From Arachnopeziza araneosa (Eukaryota; Ascomycota; Leotiomycetes; Helotiales; Arachnopezizaceae): a stretch of 64,000 bases of DNA. Location: assembly GCA_003988855.1 (NCBI GenBank), contig QYAI01000020.1, positions 186,001 through 250,000 on the forward strand, read 5' to 3'. Below, in pieces: positions 1 to 11,383 of this stretch (within the stretch, counting starts at the first letter, position 1; each line of letters begins with the position of its first letter). The notes below the pieces were generated by a model. The model saw only the letters and a list, made by a program, of their open reading frames with translations. It was not told the origin of the DNA and did no database searches. A program made the translations under genes and the position numbers.

Positions 1-1684
1 CGAACGTGCTAAGAGAACTCTTTCTAATGGTGCCCAAACTACTATTGAGATCGATTCCCTCTTTGATGGCGAAGACTTCAATGCTCAAATCACCCGCGCT
101 CGTTTCGAGGATTTGAACTCTAAGGCCTTCAACGGTACCTTGGACCCTGTCGCTCAGGTCCTCAAGGATGCAAATATCGATAAAAGCAAGGTTGATGAAA
201 TTGTATTAGTTGGTGGTTCTACTCGTATCCCACGGATCCAAAAGCTTCTCAGCGATTTCTTCGATGGCAAGAAGCTCGAGAAGTCCATCAACCCCGATGA
301 GGCCGTTGCCTACGGTGCCGCTGTTCAAGCTGGTATTCTTTCTGGAAAAGCCACTTCAGCTGAAACTGCTGATCTTTTGTTGTTGGATGTTGTTCCTCTT
401 TCTTTGGGTGTTGCAATGGAGGGAAACATCTTTGCTCCCGTTGTTCCCCGTGGGAACACAGTGCCAACTATCAAGAAGGTAGGAAGAATCCCAATTTTGT
501 TACTCCACGGCTTGTTTTTCTATTTCTTTGGCTGCTCGTTTCGATATCAAATCGAACTTTCAGCATTCCCCTCCCTGTGCAAATGTCGACTTGAACTTTC
601 AGCATTCTCAAACAGTCATTTAGTTTGCTGCTTGTTTCAATGTCACTTGGAACTTTCGACATTCTCGAACTACTGCTACTTATTCAATGTTAATTCATAC
701 TTTTGACATTCTCGAACTGTTGCTACTTGTTTCAATGTTAACTTCAACTATCAACATTTATAAACTGTTATCTGTTATTGTGTTTTTTCAATGTTAATTT
801 TAACTTTCGACATTCATGGACTGTTATCTGTTATTTTGTTTTTTCAACGTTATTTTCAATTTTCAACTTTCAACTTTCATAAATTGTTATCTGCTATTTT
901 GCTTGTTTCAATGTCAATTTAAATTCTCGACATTCTCGAACTACCATCATACTTGAACATTTGCTAACATATCAAAAGCGAACCTTTACGACTGTTGCGG
1001 ATGTAAAAATCCCTTCTTCTCTCCTCTTTGAAAATCCTCGCTAACAGTTAGCAGAACCAACAAACCGTCCAATTTCCCGTCTTCCAGGGTGAGCGTGTCA
1101 ACTGCGAGGACAACACATCTCTCGGAGAATTCACCCTTGCTCCTATTGTAAGTTTAACCTTCTTCTTATCATGCAGAGCACAAGCTGATAATGACTAGCC
1201 CCCAATGAAGGCTGGTGACGCTGTTCTTGAGGTCGTATTCGAGGTCGATGTCAATGGTATCCTCAAGGTTACTGCTACCGAGAAGACCTCTGGCCGTAGT
1301 GCTAACATCACCATCTCTAACTCCGTTGGCAAGCTGTCCTCGAGTGAAATTGAGACTATGATTAACGGTAAGTGATTGGTTTGTTGACATTATCATGTGA
1401 CTAAACTTTCCACAGATGCCGAGAAATTCAAGAACTCCGATGAGGCCTTCAGCAAGAAGTTCGAGGCTAGACAACAATTGGAATCTTATATCTCGAGAGT
1501 TGAAGAGATTGTTTCCGACCCCACGATGTCTCTCAAGCTCAAGCGTGGAAACAAGGACAAGATCGAGGCCGCTCTTAGCGATGCTATGGGTCAACTCGAG
1601 ATTGAAGATTCGACTTCCGATGATCTGAAGAAGAAGGAGTTAGCATTGAAGCGTGCTGTCACAAAAGCAATGGCTAGCAGATAA
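1..1684 (+). CDS. SSB1: Ribosome-associated Hsp70 chaperone Ssb, 3' part (5' end outside window)
   Basis: Cytosolic Hsp70 of the Ssb class, which binds ribosomes with the RAC co-chaperone and folds nascent chains. The frame is open from base 2; exons read 2-478, 979-1002, 1055-1147, 1199-1367 and 1416-1684. What is visible is the end of the ATPase domain (VGGSTRIP at about 212-235, then the KSINPDEAVAYGAA stretch), the linker with LLLLDVVPLSLGV, the substrate-binding beta domain and the helical lid, ending MASR. The spliced text matches the Ssb rather than the Ssa subfamily (RTFTTVAD, GERVNCEDNT, no EEVD tail). The third exon could begin at 1052 instead of 1055; 1055 gives the family-like ADNQ junction. 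The first intron (479-978, 500 bases) is about ten times longer than its neighbours and is filled with repeats. Confidence 0.95.
545..932 (+). repeat. Degenerate minisatellite with 21-base TGTY-N13-RACA cores inside the Ssb intron
   Basis: Eight units begin near 545, 584, 641, 688, 736, 792, 848 and 912, spaced 39-64 bases apart. Each has a 21-base core starting TGT or a variant and ending GACA, AACA or AGCA (for example the core at 641-661), usually preceded by CAA and followed by TTC. The ends of the core are complementary, so each unit can form a short hairpin. Unit 7 is the most decayed. Confidence 0.8.
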
Positions 1685-2103
1685 TTGAATTGTGAAAGTG
1701 GAGATTGATACATGATTTTATGGCATGGATTGGCTCATTTGAAGATTTTTCTGGCTCTTCGAATCGGAGTCATAAAAAGTCCACTTGCGAAATTAGGGGG
1801 TCTTTCGATTGATTTCCTACGAGCATAAAGCGGCTTGTAGAACAGGATTAATGAACCAAAAAAATCCAATACGGTCCTGAAATTGATATCCAGGTGACTT
1901 ATTTGACATGAACTACTGCCTACCAGAATCTGCTGAAAAAACACACTTGTTTATATCGAGAATAGACAAGTACAAGAACCTTTGCGTGACTACCGACTAT
2001 ATATCAATTCTTTGCAAACTAAGATTGGCTGGATTCAAATGGGGGCGACTTTTGTTAGCTTATTTGAGATCATACGAGTACTCTACATTTACATTTCATC
2101 AAC
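1685..2103. other. Convergent intergenic region between Ssb and RRF
   Basis: Both flanking genes end here. I see only 3' untranslated-type AT-rich sequence and no further gene or RNA. Confidence 0.6.
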
Positions 2104-3037
2104 CTAGCTCTGCTCCATTGCCTTTCTTGCTGTCTCAACTGTCTTCTTCACGTCCCCGGTCCATTTTTCAACCACCTTCTCCATCTCCTTGTGAGCTTTT
2201 TTCAAATCATCTGGTCTAACACTTTTCTTTAGTTCCATCCCCCTTAACTTCTTCTGCATCATCGCTCGTGCAGCTTTGACGCCAAGTTGCGCTGTTTCCC
2301 CAGCTTTACTAGCTGCAGATAGAGCCAAATCTCTCGATTCCTTTGTAGGTGGCGGGATGGGGACGTTCAATTGCAAAACATTATGCGGATCTGATTGGGG
2401 CTGAAGATTCAAGTCTTTGGACCCTTGGATTGCAGATACAATTGGTTTGACATGCTAGATAGTTCGTTAACATATGGGAAGAGTTTCGGAACAGTGCACA
2501 CATGACGTACGTCTTTTTCTCCTACTAGAATCATCAGATTCCGGCCTCCTTTCGGCAGCACTTGTGCCAGATCTCCCAACCGCTCAGATCCCTTGCTATC
2601 TTTCACCAAATGTACTCTTAAATTCTCCAACACCTCGGGATTGAATCTTCCTCCCGTTCTTAGCTTACTTAGATCATTTTTGAGCTTTTCAGTGACTTTC
2701 TCGATCCCACTCGTAAGCGAAGAGAAGTCGAATGGATCATCAACTTCTCCTGATTTGGAGGCCGCGCTTTCCTCTTCTTGCTCTCTTTCGGCTTTCCCTT
2801 TCTTTTTGAGAGAGATGGGTGTGCTATGGAAACTTCGGCTGCAATTTGATTGTTGTTTGCTACATCTGGGAAGGGCAAATTGGGCTGAGCGTGAGGTGCT
2901 AACATATGAGGATCAGCATATTGTTTTTGAGGGCTAGTTGCAGGCATGACACACATCAATTGGCATTCTCCTTGGATAGCCACTCTATTAAAAAGCTGTC
3001 GAAGCGCTACTGCGCGAATTGGGAAAGGTGGAGGCAT
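2104..3037 (-). CDS. RRF1: Mitochondrial ribosome recycling factor
   Basis: Mitochondrial RRF, which with mtEF-G splits post-termination mitoribosomes. Spliced as complement(2104-2454, 2511-2838, 2904-3037), 270 residues, with all phases consistent. The N-terminus is a basic presequence (MPPPFPIRAVALRQLFNR, then RSFHSTPISLKKKGK), a typical matrix-targeting pattern. The body shows the RRF family signatures: a helix with LENLRVHLVKDSKGS, the LAQVLPKGGRNLMILV strand, NVPIPPPTKESRD, and a C-terminal three-helix segment (VRPDDLKKAHKEMEKVVEKW). The first intron (2839-2903) uses the less common donor GTTAGC but restores frame exactly. The start at 3037 is the first ATG in frame. Divergent from the gene at 3259. 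Confidence 0.92.
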
Positions 3038-3258
3038 ATTTTGTTGTTGCGAAGCTTGAGCAGCTCTGAGACGCAAGGTTCAACGTTGCATCACAAGGCG
3101 GCGATTCCGCCTCGTTCAGCCTTCTCTCGAAACATCAACTTGTGGCAACGAATTGGCGAAACACTTTAACACGAACATGATGCCTAAGATTCTTGCTATG
3201 TAAACCTCCATTCGAGAGAGTCTCGATTTCTCTTCACTATCCTAGCGGAATATCCACC
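3038..3258. promoter_or_regulatory. Divergent promoter between RRF and the 2EXR-like gene
   Basis: 221 bases separate the two start codons, so both promoters must lie here or overlap. No TATA box stands out. The plus-strand start has a good context (CACCATGAC). Confidence 0.5.
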
Positions 3259-3897
3259 ATGACACAACCTCAGCAACATTTCCGCTTCCTCGACCTCCCT
3301 CCTGAAATCCGCACCAAGATCTACCTCCTGCTCACCTCTTCTCCAACCCGCTACGTCTCCTTCTGTCAACCTTACGCATGGTTCACTTCCCTAGGGTTCC
3401 CCACATTTCCGTACGCCCTCCTCCTAACATGCACGCAACTCTACCACGAAGTACGACCTGTCTACTTCTACAACAACAGGTTCACCATGTCCATCCAACG
3501 GCGGAACATAGATTTGGAGTATTTCCTGTCTCCTGCTTTTCAAGATAATCGACGTCAAATTGGCACCTTCCGACTGGTTGTTCGGCGTTGGGGAACCAAG
3601 GATTTCTTCGCAAAGAGACTGATTCCTATGGTTGAGGATTGCATTTTGAATGGCAGGTTGAGGGTTCTAGAGGTTCTGGTTAAGGATAGCTACCTGAATA
3701 GGATTGAAGATCTGTGGACAGGGGAGGAAGGTGATGAGAATGAGAACTGGAGGGCTTTGAGGAGGATTTGTCAAGATCCGTATTTAGAGAGCGTGACTGT
3801 GCGGGCTGGACCGTTAGACTTATTCGGGGAAGATGTGGATGGTGAGGAGGCGGGTCGGTTTTTGGACATAACGAATGTCATAAGAGATAAAAATTAG
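3259..3897 (+). CDS. 2EXR/F-box-like protein
   Basis: Single-exon gene of 212 residues. After a Gln-rich start it carries FRFLDLPPEIRTKIYLLL at about residues 8-25, the pattern of the fungal 2EXR or F-box-like domain (hydrophobic-LPPEIR-x-IY), then LLLTCTQLYHEVRPVYFYNN, which is also typical of that expanded family. The C-terminal half is charged and has no motif I recognise. Members are usually uncharacterised; some F-box relatives act as substrate adaptors of SCF ubiquitin ligases, but no function can be assigned here. The start is the ATG at 3259 with a favourable upstream context; the frame is open upstream but has no earlier ATG. Confidence 0.85.
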   Translation: MTQPQQHFRFLDLPPEIRTKIYLLLTSSPTRYVSFCQPYAWFTSLGFPTFPYALLLTCTQLYHEVRPVYFYNNRFTMSIQRRNIDLEYFLSPAFQDNRRQIGTFRLVVRRWGTKDFFAKRLIPMVEDCILNGRLRVLEVLVKDSYLNRIEDLWTGEEGDENENWRALRRICQDPYLESVTVRAGPLDLFGEDVDGEEAGRFLDITNVIRDKN

Positions 3898-4610
3898 AGG
3901 AGAGAGTGACCCAACGTTCGGCTACGCTAATGCTACGAACAGATAAAGTGTAGTAGCAGCAGTAGTAGTATTGATTTATGACCAACTTACGAATGAATCT
4001 TTGCAAAAGCAGCTCACCAGTAGCTAACATAATTCATAGAACACCGCCACTAAAGGATGCAATAATTTGTACGCTTCCAGATTTTAAATTGTTAAACAAA
4101 TTCTACTACACTTAGACATAAAATTTGAAAAGTACTTAGTTATTGTCTATGTTATATCAATAAAGACTTTCGTTTCGGAATTGGTTTTAGTATCAAATTT
4201 AACATGCAACAATTATATAAAATATCGCTCTTATACTACCTTTCGTTCAAGTGTTTAAGAATGCTAGTTGTCAAGTAAAGATATTCGAGCTAGTTTTGCA
4301 AGGCTATATTACAGTGACTATTTTGTATTGTAGCTAGACTGCTAAGAGTTACAGTTCTGTGTATTGCTCGTAGCTAGAATCACTTCAGCTAGCCTCCTTA
4401 GGCTGCGTTCTACTTTCAGCTCGCCCGAATACTGTATGTTGAACTAGAATCGAAAGTTTGTAGCTAGCGCGTACATGCAAGGAGATCCCTCTTCGCTGAT
4501 CAACAGATAAAGTGTGATGTAGGGAACGGCTGTATTCAAAGGTGTACAGTAACCATGGTATGAATTGAATTCTACAGAATTTTGTACAAGTATAAATCCT
4601 CCATCGACGT
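3898..4610. other. Intergenic region holding a truncated inverted-repeat element
   Basis: Between the convergent ends of the 2EXR-like gene and the mitochondrial-protein gene. It has a short AGTAGC/AGTAGT run at about 3951-3971 and the decayed element copy at 4017-4217 (listed separately). The remainder is AT-rich with no gene visible. Confidence 0.6.
4017..4217 (+). mobile_element. Truncated copy of a small non-autonomous inverted-repeat element (copy A)
   Basis: Starts with CCAGTAGCTAACATAATTC at 4017, followed by ATAGAACACC, matching the ends of the copies at 34146-34598 and 42279-42596. Interior similarity (ACGCTTCCAG, a CTACTACACTTA-type stretch, ATCAATAAAGACTTTC, ATTTAACATGCAACA) follows copy C to about 4217 and then fades. 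No right-hand inverted repeat is visible, so this copy has lost its 3' end. No coding capacity. Confidence 0.7.
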
Positions 4611-5835
4611 CTATGACTGAGCTTGAACTTTCTTCGGGGCCTGCGACTCTCCCACAAACTGAGTCGGCAAAAATTGTTTGAGTTTTTCTTCCATCTTTTG
4701 TTTGTCACGAGATAAGAATGTCTCGTTCTTCTGCATGTATGACCGAACGTACGACAAAACATCCTGAGTCTCACCTGGAGCTTTCGGCGCCTCATAATGT
4801 CCAGCAACCCACTGCTTCATGACATCGTTCTTCTGCTCCTTGTTCAACTCGCCAAAATCTTCTTGATACCAATTCTTACCCCAGTCGATAGCGTTGGTAA
4901 GCTCCTTGTCGTCTTTCCATTCCTGCAGGACCGCTCTCTGATGTATATCCTCAAATAAAGTTCCGATGCCTCTGTTCACTCTCATATTGTGATCCCCTGA
5001 TGGTCTGTATTGCGGGTGGTGGTTGTCCGTAGCCACAGCAAGTCTGTATCTAACGTTTTCCATGATTCCTGTTGGCGAATGAATAACAGCAGGCCGCCAA
5101 CGCTGTAGGTTTTCAAGACTAGTTTCGGGATCGTAAACGCGATTACCACCACCGACAGATATATTGATATAATCTTCTTCCTCATCTGAATAATCATCCT
5201 CTGCTTCAACTTCCCAAGGCTTCCTCCCCAGTTCCGCAGGGTCGATATCTTCTTTGCTGTTTGTAACATCCAGCATTTCCGAAGGGTCCATGGAAGAAAA
5301 TCGGCGACTACCTCGCCTACGCCCTCCTCTCATGCCTCCAAAATTCCTAGGTCGGAAGTCATTCCCGAGGTCATCATCGTCATCATCATCGATGGATCGC
5401 TTCCTCCTACCACCACCAGCACCACCGCCACGGCGAGGGCCAGGACGTGCTACACCGCGAGCACCACCTACCGATCCCAAGGCTGCTGATAAGTGGCTGT
5501 CGGATGCATATCTGGTTATCTTGAAAGTCGGTGGTTCTGCTGCGAGTGCTCGAGCATCCACACCCTTCTGAGGAGCAGTTTTGAAAGACGAGAGTTCTTG
5601 AACAGCGACTGCTGAACGTTGACGCGCAGATGGACCTTTGGAGTCTACAGTATGTTAGTTCCCTGTATCTCTGTGAAAGACTTTAAAATAATGTAAGCCT
5701 ACCACCCTCTGCTGTCCTCCTGGCAGAAACACTGAAAGCCCTTAGACTAGTGGCAATCCCATCAGCGACTCTACTAAAGTCATTCCCAGCCGGTCTGCCA
5801 CGCCCAATCGCGGAATGAACATGCCATTTGAACAT
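4611..5835 (-). CDS. Mitochondrial protein of unknown role, conserved-type, possibly mitoribosomal
   Basis: Spliced as complement(4611-5644, 5703-5835), 388 residues; the intron 5645-5702 restores the frame. The N-terminus is basic and ends in the presequence-like LRAFSVSARR, so import into mitochondria is likely. There follow a Gly/Arg-rich stretch (about residues 100-120), a run of seven Asp, an acidic region (EAEDDYSDEEEDY), and a soluble C-terminal half rich in Trp, Lys and Glu with no transmembrane segment. I do not recognise the family; a rapidly evolving mitoribosomal or translation-associated protein would fit the composition and the divergent layout, but that is inference. The start at 5835 is the first ATG in frame. 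Confidence 0.8.
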
Positions 5836-6031
5836 CTTTCTGCTCAATCGCTGTTTCGTATTTGCACTCTGGAGCTCGTCTGTCACTGAGCTTCAAGTCG
5901 AAATCTGTTGGTGCCTAGCGTATTCTTGTTTCTGCCTGAACTCGCTTCTGAACAAGCCAACATCAACCCCCGCCATTGAACGCCCTCCCTGTTTTCACGA
6001 ATACAACCAGCAAACTCAAAAACTTGCCGAA
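5836..6031. promoter_or_regulatory. Divergent promoter between the mitochondrial protein and CDC26
   Basis: 196 bases lie between the two start codons, so this must carry both 5' untranslated regions. No unambiguous factor site was recognised. Confidence 0.5.
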
Positions 6032-6328
6032 ATGCTCCGTCGCAAACCAACCCAGATAACCCTAACGACAGAGGACGTCGCCATTTATGAAGATAAGCGA
6101 GCCCGAGAAATAGCAATGGAACAAGATCGCCTAGCTCAAGAGAAGAGAGATCGCGAGTTGTTATTACTGCAACAGCAATTGGGGAATCAGAATCAGAGGA
6201 TTGAGAGGAAGAACCCGAACGATGATTTGAAGCCTTTCCCTGGAGGTAGAGCGCCGATTGAAAGAACCAACAGGACAGCGCAAGAGCGGTTGGGTTTGGC
6301 ACGCGGGGGAAGTGGCTCACGAAATTGA
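6032..6328 (+). CDS. CDC26: Anaphase-promoting complex subunit CDC26
   Basis: Single exon, 98 residues. CDC26 is the small APC/C subunit whose acetylated N-terminus threads through the TPR superhelix of APC6/Cut9 and stabilises it. The N-terminal MLRRKPTQITLTTEDVAIYED is the family signature (MLRR-P-T-I-LT-EDI-EYE). It is followed by a charged helix (residues about 28-58, rich in Glu, Arg and Gln) and a disordered tail with Arg/Gly. The length is normal for filamentous fungi. The start is fixed by the signature; the open frame upstream has no conserved content. Confidence 0.9.
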   Translation: MLRRKPTQITLTTEDVAIYEDKRAREIAMEQDRLAQEKRDRELLLLQQQLGNQNQRIERKNPNDDLKPFPGGRAPIERTNRTAQERLGLARGGSGSRN

Positions 6329-6718
6329 AAGGACGAGGGTTTGCATGGGAAACGGTTGGAGAAAGCTATTGGATACTCCCACGACTTGAGTTGTTTTCAG
6401 TTATCACTGCCACACCTCTTCGCTCACTCCAAATTCAACCCAGATTGATCAATCCCGCCTCGAATTTCCGAGCTCGCGCCATGATTACCGAGGACCTCCA
6501 CATCCAAACCATCCTCACCTTCCTTCATTGTCTTCGGGCTCTACATGCCATACCACTACATATTTACAGAAATCAAAACGCCTGTCCACCTATGCACAAG
6601 TCATCGTCTGGTGCTCCGAGAATGCAATAGCCAATAACGCCTTGTCGCTAAATGCTAGATGGAAAAATCAATAGTACAACTTTTTGGGGGGATTCTTTCT
6701 CTGCATCACTCTTGAAAG
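6329..6718. other. Convergent intergenic region between CDC26 and TAF2
   Basis: Holds the two 3' ends; I see no gene or repeat in it. Confidence 0.6.
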
Positions 6719-9700
6719 TTACTGAGTGGTGGCACCTGGTTTAAATCCTTTCGTGCTCAGTTTGATCAGGAATTTCGGTTTCACTGGGGGTGTGGTATCT
6801 GCTGCAGAAACCGTTGCCGGGGACGCTGTTGTCTGCGCCGGTGTTGCAGGCAAAGGTTTTCTTCCAGTGGGAGCTGCTGCTGGTAAAGTAGGAAGTGGTT
6901 TTCGACTCGAGTTCGCACTCACACTCGGACTTGCATCAGTAGAGCCAGCCGGTTGACCTGGTAATGGCTTCCGAACCTCTGGAAGCGGTTTACGGCCTTC
7001 CGGCAACGGTTTACGACTTGTGCTTGGGGAAGGAGAAGCAGTGATTGTTGACAAAGTCGTGGTATACACTGCAGCTGGTGAAGCCTTAGGTGCTGGACTT
7101 GGTCTCGGGGCTGGAGAAGCGGACTTGGTTATCGACTTGGATCTTACAATTGATGGAGTTGGCATTCGCGACTGGATCTGCTCTAATTTTACTGAACTGA
7201 CTCGCAACTTCACAATCTTGCGCGGACGTTCTCCTGCTTCAGACGAAGCGGTTCTCTCAAGAGGTCGTTTAGAACTTGGAGGCTTCATTCCGGTTGCAGC
7301 AGTTGGGGGTTTAAGGGTGATAGTTGCTGAGGCGGGTTGTTTCACAGGAGTCACAATATCTGGCTGAGATTGCTTGACCGTGATTGCTTGTTTTCCTGCG
7401 CCGGTCGAGATGGACAAGCGAACAGACATAGCTTGTGCAGAAGCTAGGACTGGAGCTGAGATTGGAGCGAGAGGTTGAGGCTTCACATATGGCTTCAAAG
7501 CTTTCATGCGGAGCTTTTTAGTATGCTTGAAAAGAACGATACCCTATAGTCAAGATTAGTGGAGTCCTAGAAGGTCGAAATGATTTAATACCTTGCCCAA
7601 ATGTTTCACCTTCCAGTATCGTGGTAGCTTCAGCTCAACAATCATAGACTCCATAGCGTCATAAAGAACAAAGCATAAATCGAGAAGATCAATCTGCTCC
7701 CTAACACAAATCCTATCGCTGCCGATAGCCTTCCATAGTGACTCCTTCAGCACATCATTATCTTGCAGCTCAGTTTTTAGTGCCGCTAAGGCTCCTTCTA
7801 TGCTAGATATTCGATCAATAGCAGCTTTCCTTGACTCGAGCGATATGTCTTGCTCAACTATCAAACCGCCATTATCAAGTGGAGGAGCCCCATCAATTAG
7901 CATATCACCATTTGTTGTAGCGTTTGCATCGGAGTTTTCAGCTTGTGGAGCAGCAAGAGAAAGAGAAGCGAGTTTTGTGTCTCCGAATGCGATAGTTGCT
8001 AGCCCAAGACAAAAGATCTGGAAGAGGTGGTTTCTGGTATATGGAGATGGATCCGTGCTCAGCGTATTAAGGAGTAATGTCAAAACACCGTCGTTCTTAA
8101 CGTATCCAAGATCCACCAATGCATCAAATGCTTTGATGCGAACATAATCGGAAGTCCCGTCATGTAAGTATTGAGCAAATTCAATAGGATCCATAGGAAT
8201 CACCTTGGCTTTCATGAGACGCTGCTTGCAGCCTAAGACAGTGACGGTAAAGGAATTATGGTAAGAATTGATCCACTCGTCCATGCGGCGATAGCGATCA
8301 AGTTCCTCAAGCACAGCTTTCTGAAACTCAGCCGGCTCTTGGTCAATAACAGGTTCAACATGAAGGCCCATCGAAAGGCTCATGGCGTCCTGATGAATAC
8401 TATTCTCCTCACCACTAGTGCCATTGACAGTGCCATTACTCTCCTGACTCTTTTCTTCCTTGTTCAAAATATTATTCTCATCCATGGTAGGAATTAATGA
8501 ATCCGCTAGGGCCGACAACAGATTGGTAACTTTGAAGTTGTCGGAATATTCGTTATTCGTGTTGTCATTAAATCGCAACATATCGAGTAGCGCCTGCCTT
8601 GCCTTCTTTGGACAGACTAATTTATTGCTATCAGGCTGGCTGACACGAATCTGTGCAAGAGAACTTGCGATGGCCTTTTCAACTTGATACGATCTCTTGT
8701 CGCTGAAATCATTGCTCCTCGGCATTTTTTGGCCAGGATAGCAAAAGAACTCCTGATACGCCTTCTCCAGATGTTTGACTCCAATCATGTGGCAAGTCTT
8801 GTTCGAATGTGTTTTGAGGTACTTGGCAGCCATCGTTCGAATGCCATGGAAGTATCTTGGATCCATCAATGTCCGGATCAAGAAAGTGGCAACCAAGGGA
8901 TGTGGGCCACAGCTTCCAAGAAACAACATCGCTTCATGTTGTGCTACCACATCGCGGTCTTGCTGAAGCTGAGAGACATACATATAGGATTCCATGCCAA
9001 CAAAGGACTTTTCGCAAAGCCATTCGAAATCAGCATCAACCCGAATCCACTCATACGACTCTTGCTCCATCTTTTGCTCCTGCTCTGTTGACCATTCAGA
9101 TAACCCCCATTCCTTGATATCAGTGGGTGAGGTAAGGACATCTCCCAAGCAATAGTAAAGAGCATCTTCACCGGGAACTTCTGAAACGTCGACTGCTCCG
9201 GCATTTTGTCTCTCCTTCTGTCGCCGATTCCGCTTCAGACGCTTGTATTTGGTGTTATAAGGGATCTCAATCTTGGCATGGCCTTCTCGGATCTCAACAA
9301 TGTGCTCGTATGGAGTACCATCAGCCTCATGAATACGAATTGTCAAAGGTCCAGTAAAAACTGGTTGGATATCTCCAGCATAAACCCCGTGAATATCCTC
9401 CTCGATTTCTCTTAAGAAGGAGCCTTTTTCTAACGTTCGTCTCGCACCAATCAATTTGTCTTGTTTCTGGCTGATGACCATCTCAACACAGAGTCGTTTC
9501 TTGTTGAACTTTTGGCTAATTGTGAAACGTGGGCACCCAGCTCCTAGAACCCATTGGTTCCAGAACGATTCAGTCTGTCTGTACTTTGTGATCTTTTCAC
9601 ATAGCCTCCTAAATCCTTCCGTTGATAGGACACTATCTACAGAGGTTCCCGTGTTTGCCGTAACAATGATTCGAGATAATACTCTTGTGAGGCCTGCCGA

Positions 9701-11383
9701 GCCGGACGCCTTGACAATACGCCTGTCCAAAATGAAAAGTACCAGAGGCGCTTTTAAAGTCATGAAGTCCATCTCGAATTGTCCCAAATGAAGAGTCTCC
9801 CCAAGAGCGTGTATCCCTGGCCGTTGGATATCTTCATCTACAAGTCGGTCGGTCAGTACTTTCTGGCGGAATGCATACTCATTGTGCCCGCAAAGAGATT
9901 TCATGAAAAGCCCTGTCATGAAATGTGAAAGCCCGATAGTGACCCATCTGTCGGAGCGCTGGTTAGGTACGATACTAACGCCGATCCATTGGCTCGTAAT
10001 GGCATGAACGAGAGTCCGCACATTGTCAAGTTCAGGATCAATGATATCTTCGCTGAAAAGGAGTCGATTGCTGCAAATAGATAATGAAGCTGTATGCTCT
10101 GTATCCCGTAGCTGATCGTCTACAAAGACAAATCGACAATCTGTAAATGGGTAAGAACCAAAATTTAGCAAGAAGTAGTCTAGAGCATGTGCCATTGGTG
10201 TGCAAGTATGTCGAACTTCGTCAGCACGCCCGGGTAGACAGAAGCCCATGACTGGTAATGTCTGTCCTTGGCCAAGTTTCTCATCATCCTCTACCTCTCG
10301 GTACTCAGATAGATCTACTTGTTCAAATGGGCCAATTGCAAACCCAATATGTTGTGGAGCGACAGTATTGCCGACGAGAAACGAGACGACCTTTTTCGAG
10401 CTGTCTTCAAGATCCGTAATCTCGTTGATTAGCTCACCAGAGCACACAACGGTCATCTCCAAGAGCTTCTCCTCATCATTTAGTGGAACCTCGTAATCAT
10501 CAGTTACCCCATTGACAAGGCCATTCACAAGGTTCTTCTTCTGGAGTAGATGATGGAGGCTATTATCCTTCTGGGACTTCGGTTTCCGCTTGAGAGCATC
10601 CCCTAAAGTCCTCGAGCATGTAACAGAAATCTCCCATGTGCATCTCATAGCCAAGTCATCAACACAAGGAAAGATGCATGACGCTACGCCAGGCTCCATA
10701 GAATGCCTTGTGTAAACGTGCGGAAATCTAGAATCATTCTCTTCCAAACCCACCCATTGTAGTCCGTCCCTCCAATTCTTCGTCTCAAATAGTATGCTCA
10801 CAATCAACGGCTGAAATCTTGCCGACTGTTCCGCAGCAGTCTTAGGTGTGAGAGTAGGAGTCGCAGATAAAAGTCCATTGCCGTTCTCAATAGCAAACGA
10901 CGAAGTCCTTGCAACAGAAGCCCCGATAGCTCGTTGTGTGACAGCAGAAGCTGCACTGTCTGAGAAAGGATCTACCTCTTCCACTCTCACCGTCTTAGGG
11001 ATAGTAATGACAAGTGCTCCAAGAGCCCGCGTATCTTCCGTCAGCGGTTTTATTCTCTCGGTCTGCATGCCATATTGTTCTACTCCCCACGCGACTTTCT
11101 TCGGCATATCCAGCCTCTCCATCGGATCTTCAAATTCGTGCTCCGCCAATTTGTCGTTCACCGTCACCCTTCCCTCCTTGATCTCACACTGTCTTGCATC
11201 GATTCTGATAGTTGTGAGATCTCTTCGCTGCGGTAGAATGGTGAGAACACTACACCCTGAAAGAGTCTGGGTAGAGAAGTCGATTTCGAGATCGACTTTC
11301 TGGTGCGATACCATGAACCCATACTCCGGTACCTTGATGGTGGGGACACCGCTTGAATCCATCTCGAGGAGCAGACCTGGCAT
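6719..11383 (-). CDS. TAF2: TFIID subunit TAF2
   Basis: Spliced as complement(6719-7543, 7592-11383), 1538 residues. TAF2 is the M1-aminopeptidase-like TFIID subunit that contacts the promoter initiator. The N-terminal part has the conserved SHQKVDLEIDFSTQTL strand, then the aminopeptidase-like core. The zinc motif HExxH is absent (the region reads VHAITSQWIG) and the GAMEN exopeptidase motif is not seen, as expected for this catalytically dead family. A HEAT-like helical region follows (about residues 800-1270). The 48-base intron joins KHLGK to GIVLFKHTKKLRMK. The last 260 residues are disordered, Pro/Ser/Lys-rich, and contain five RKPLP motifs. The same-strand neighbour upstream is the SAS4-domain gene. 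Confidence 0.93.

Noticed and set aside
545..932. CRISPR-like array in the Ssb intron
   Set aside because: Repeats are degenerate and unevenly spaced, the organism is eukaryotic, and the stretch lies inside an intron.
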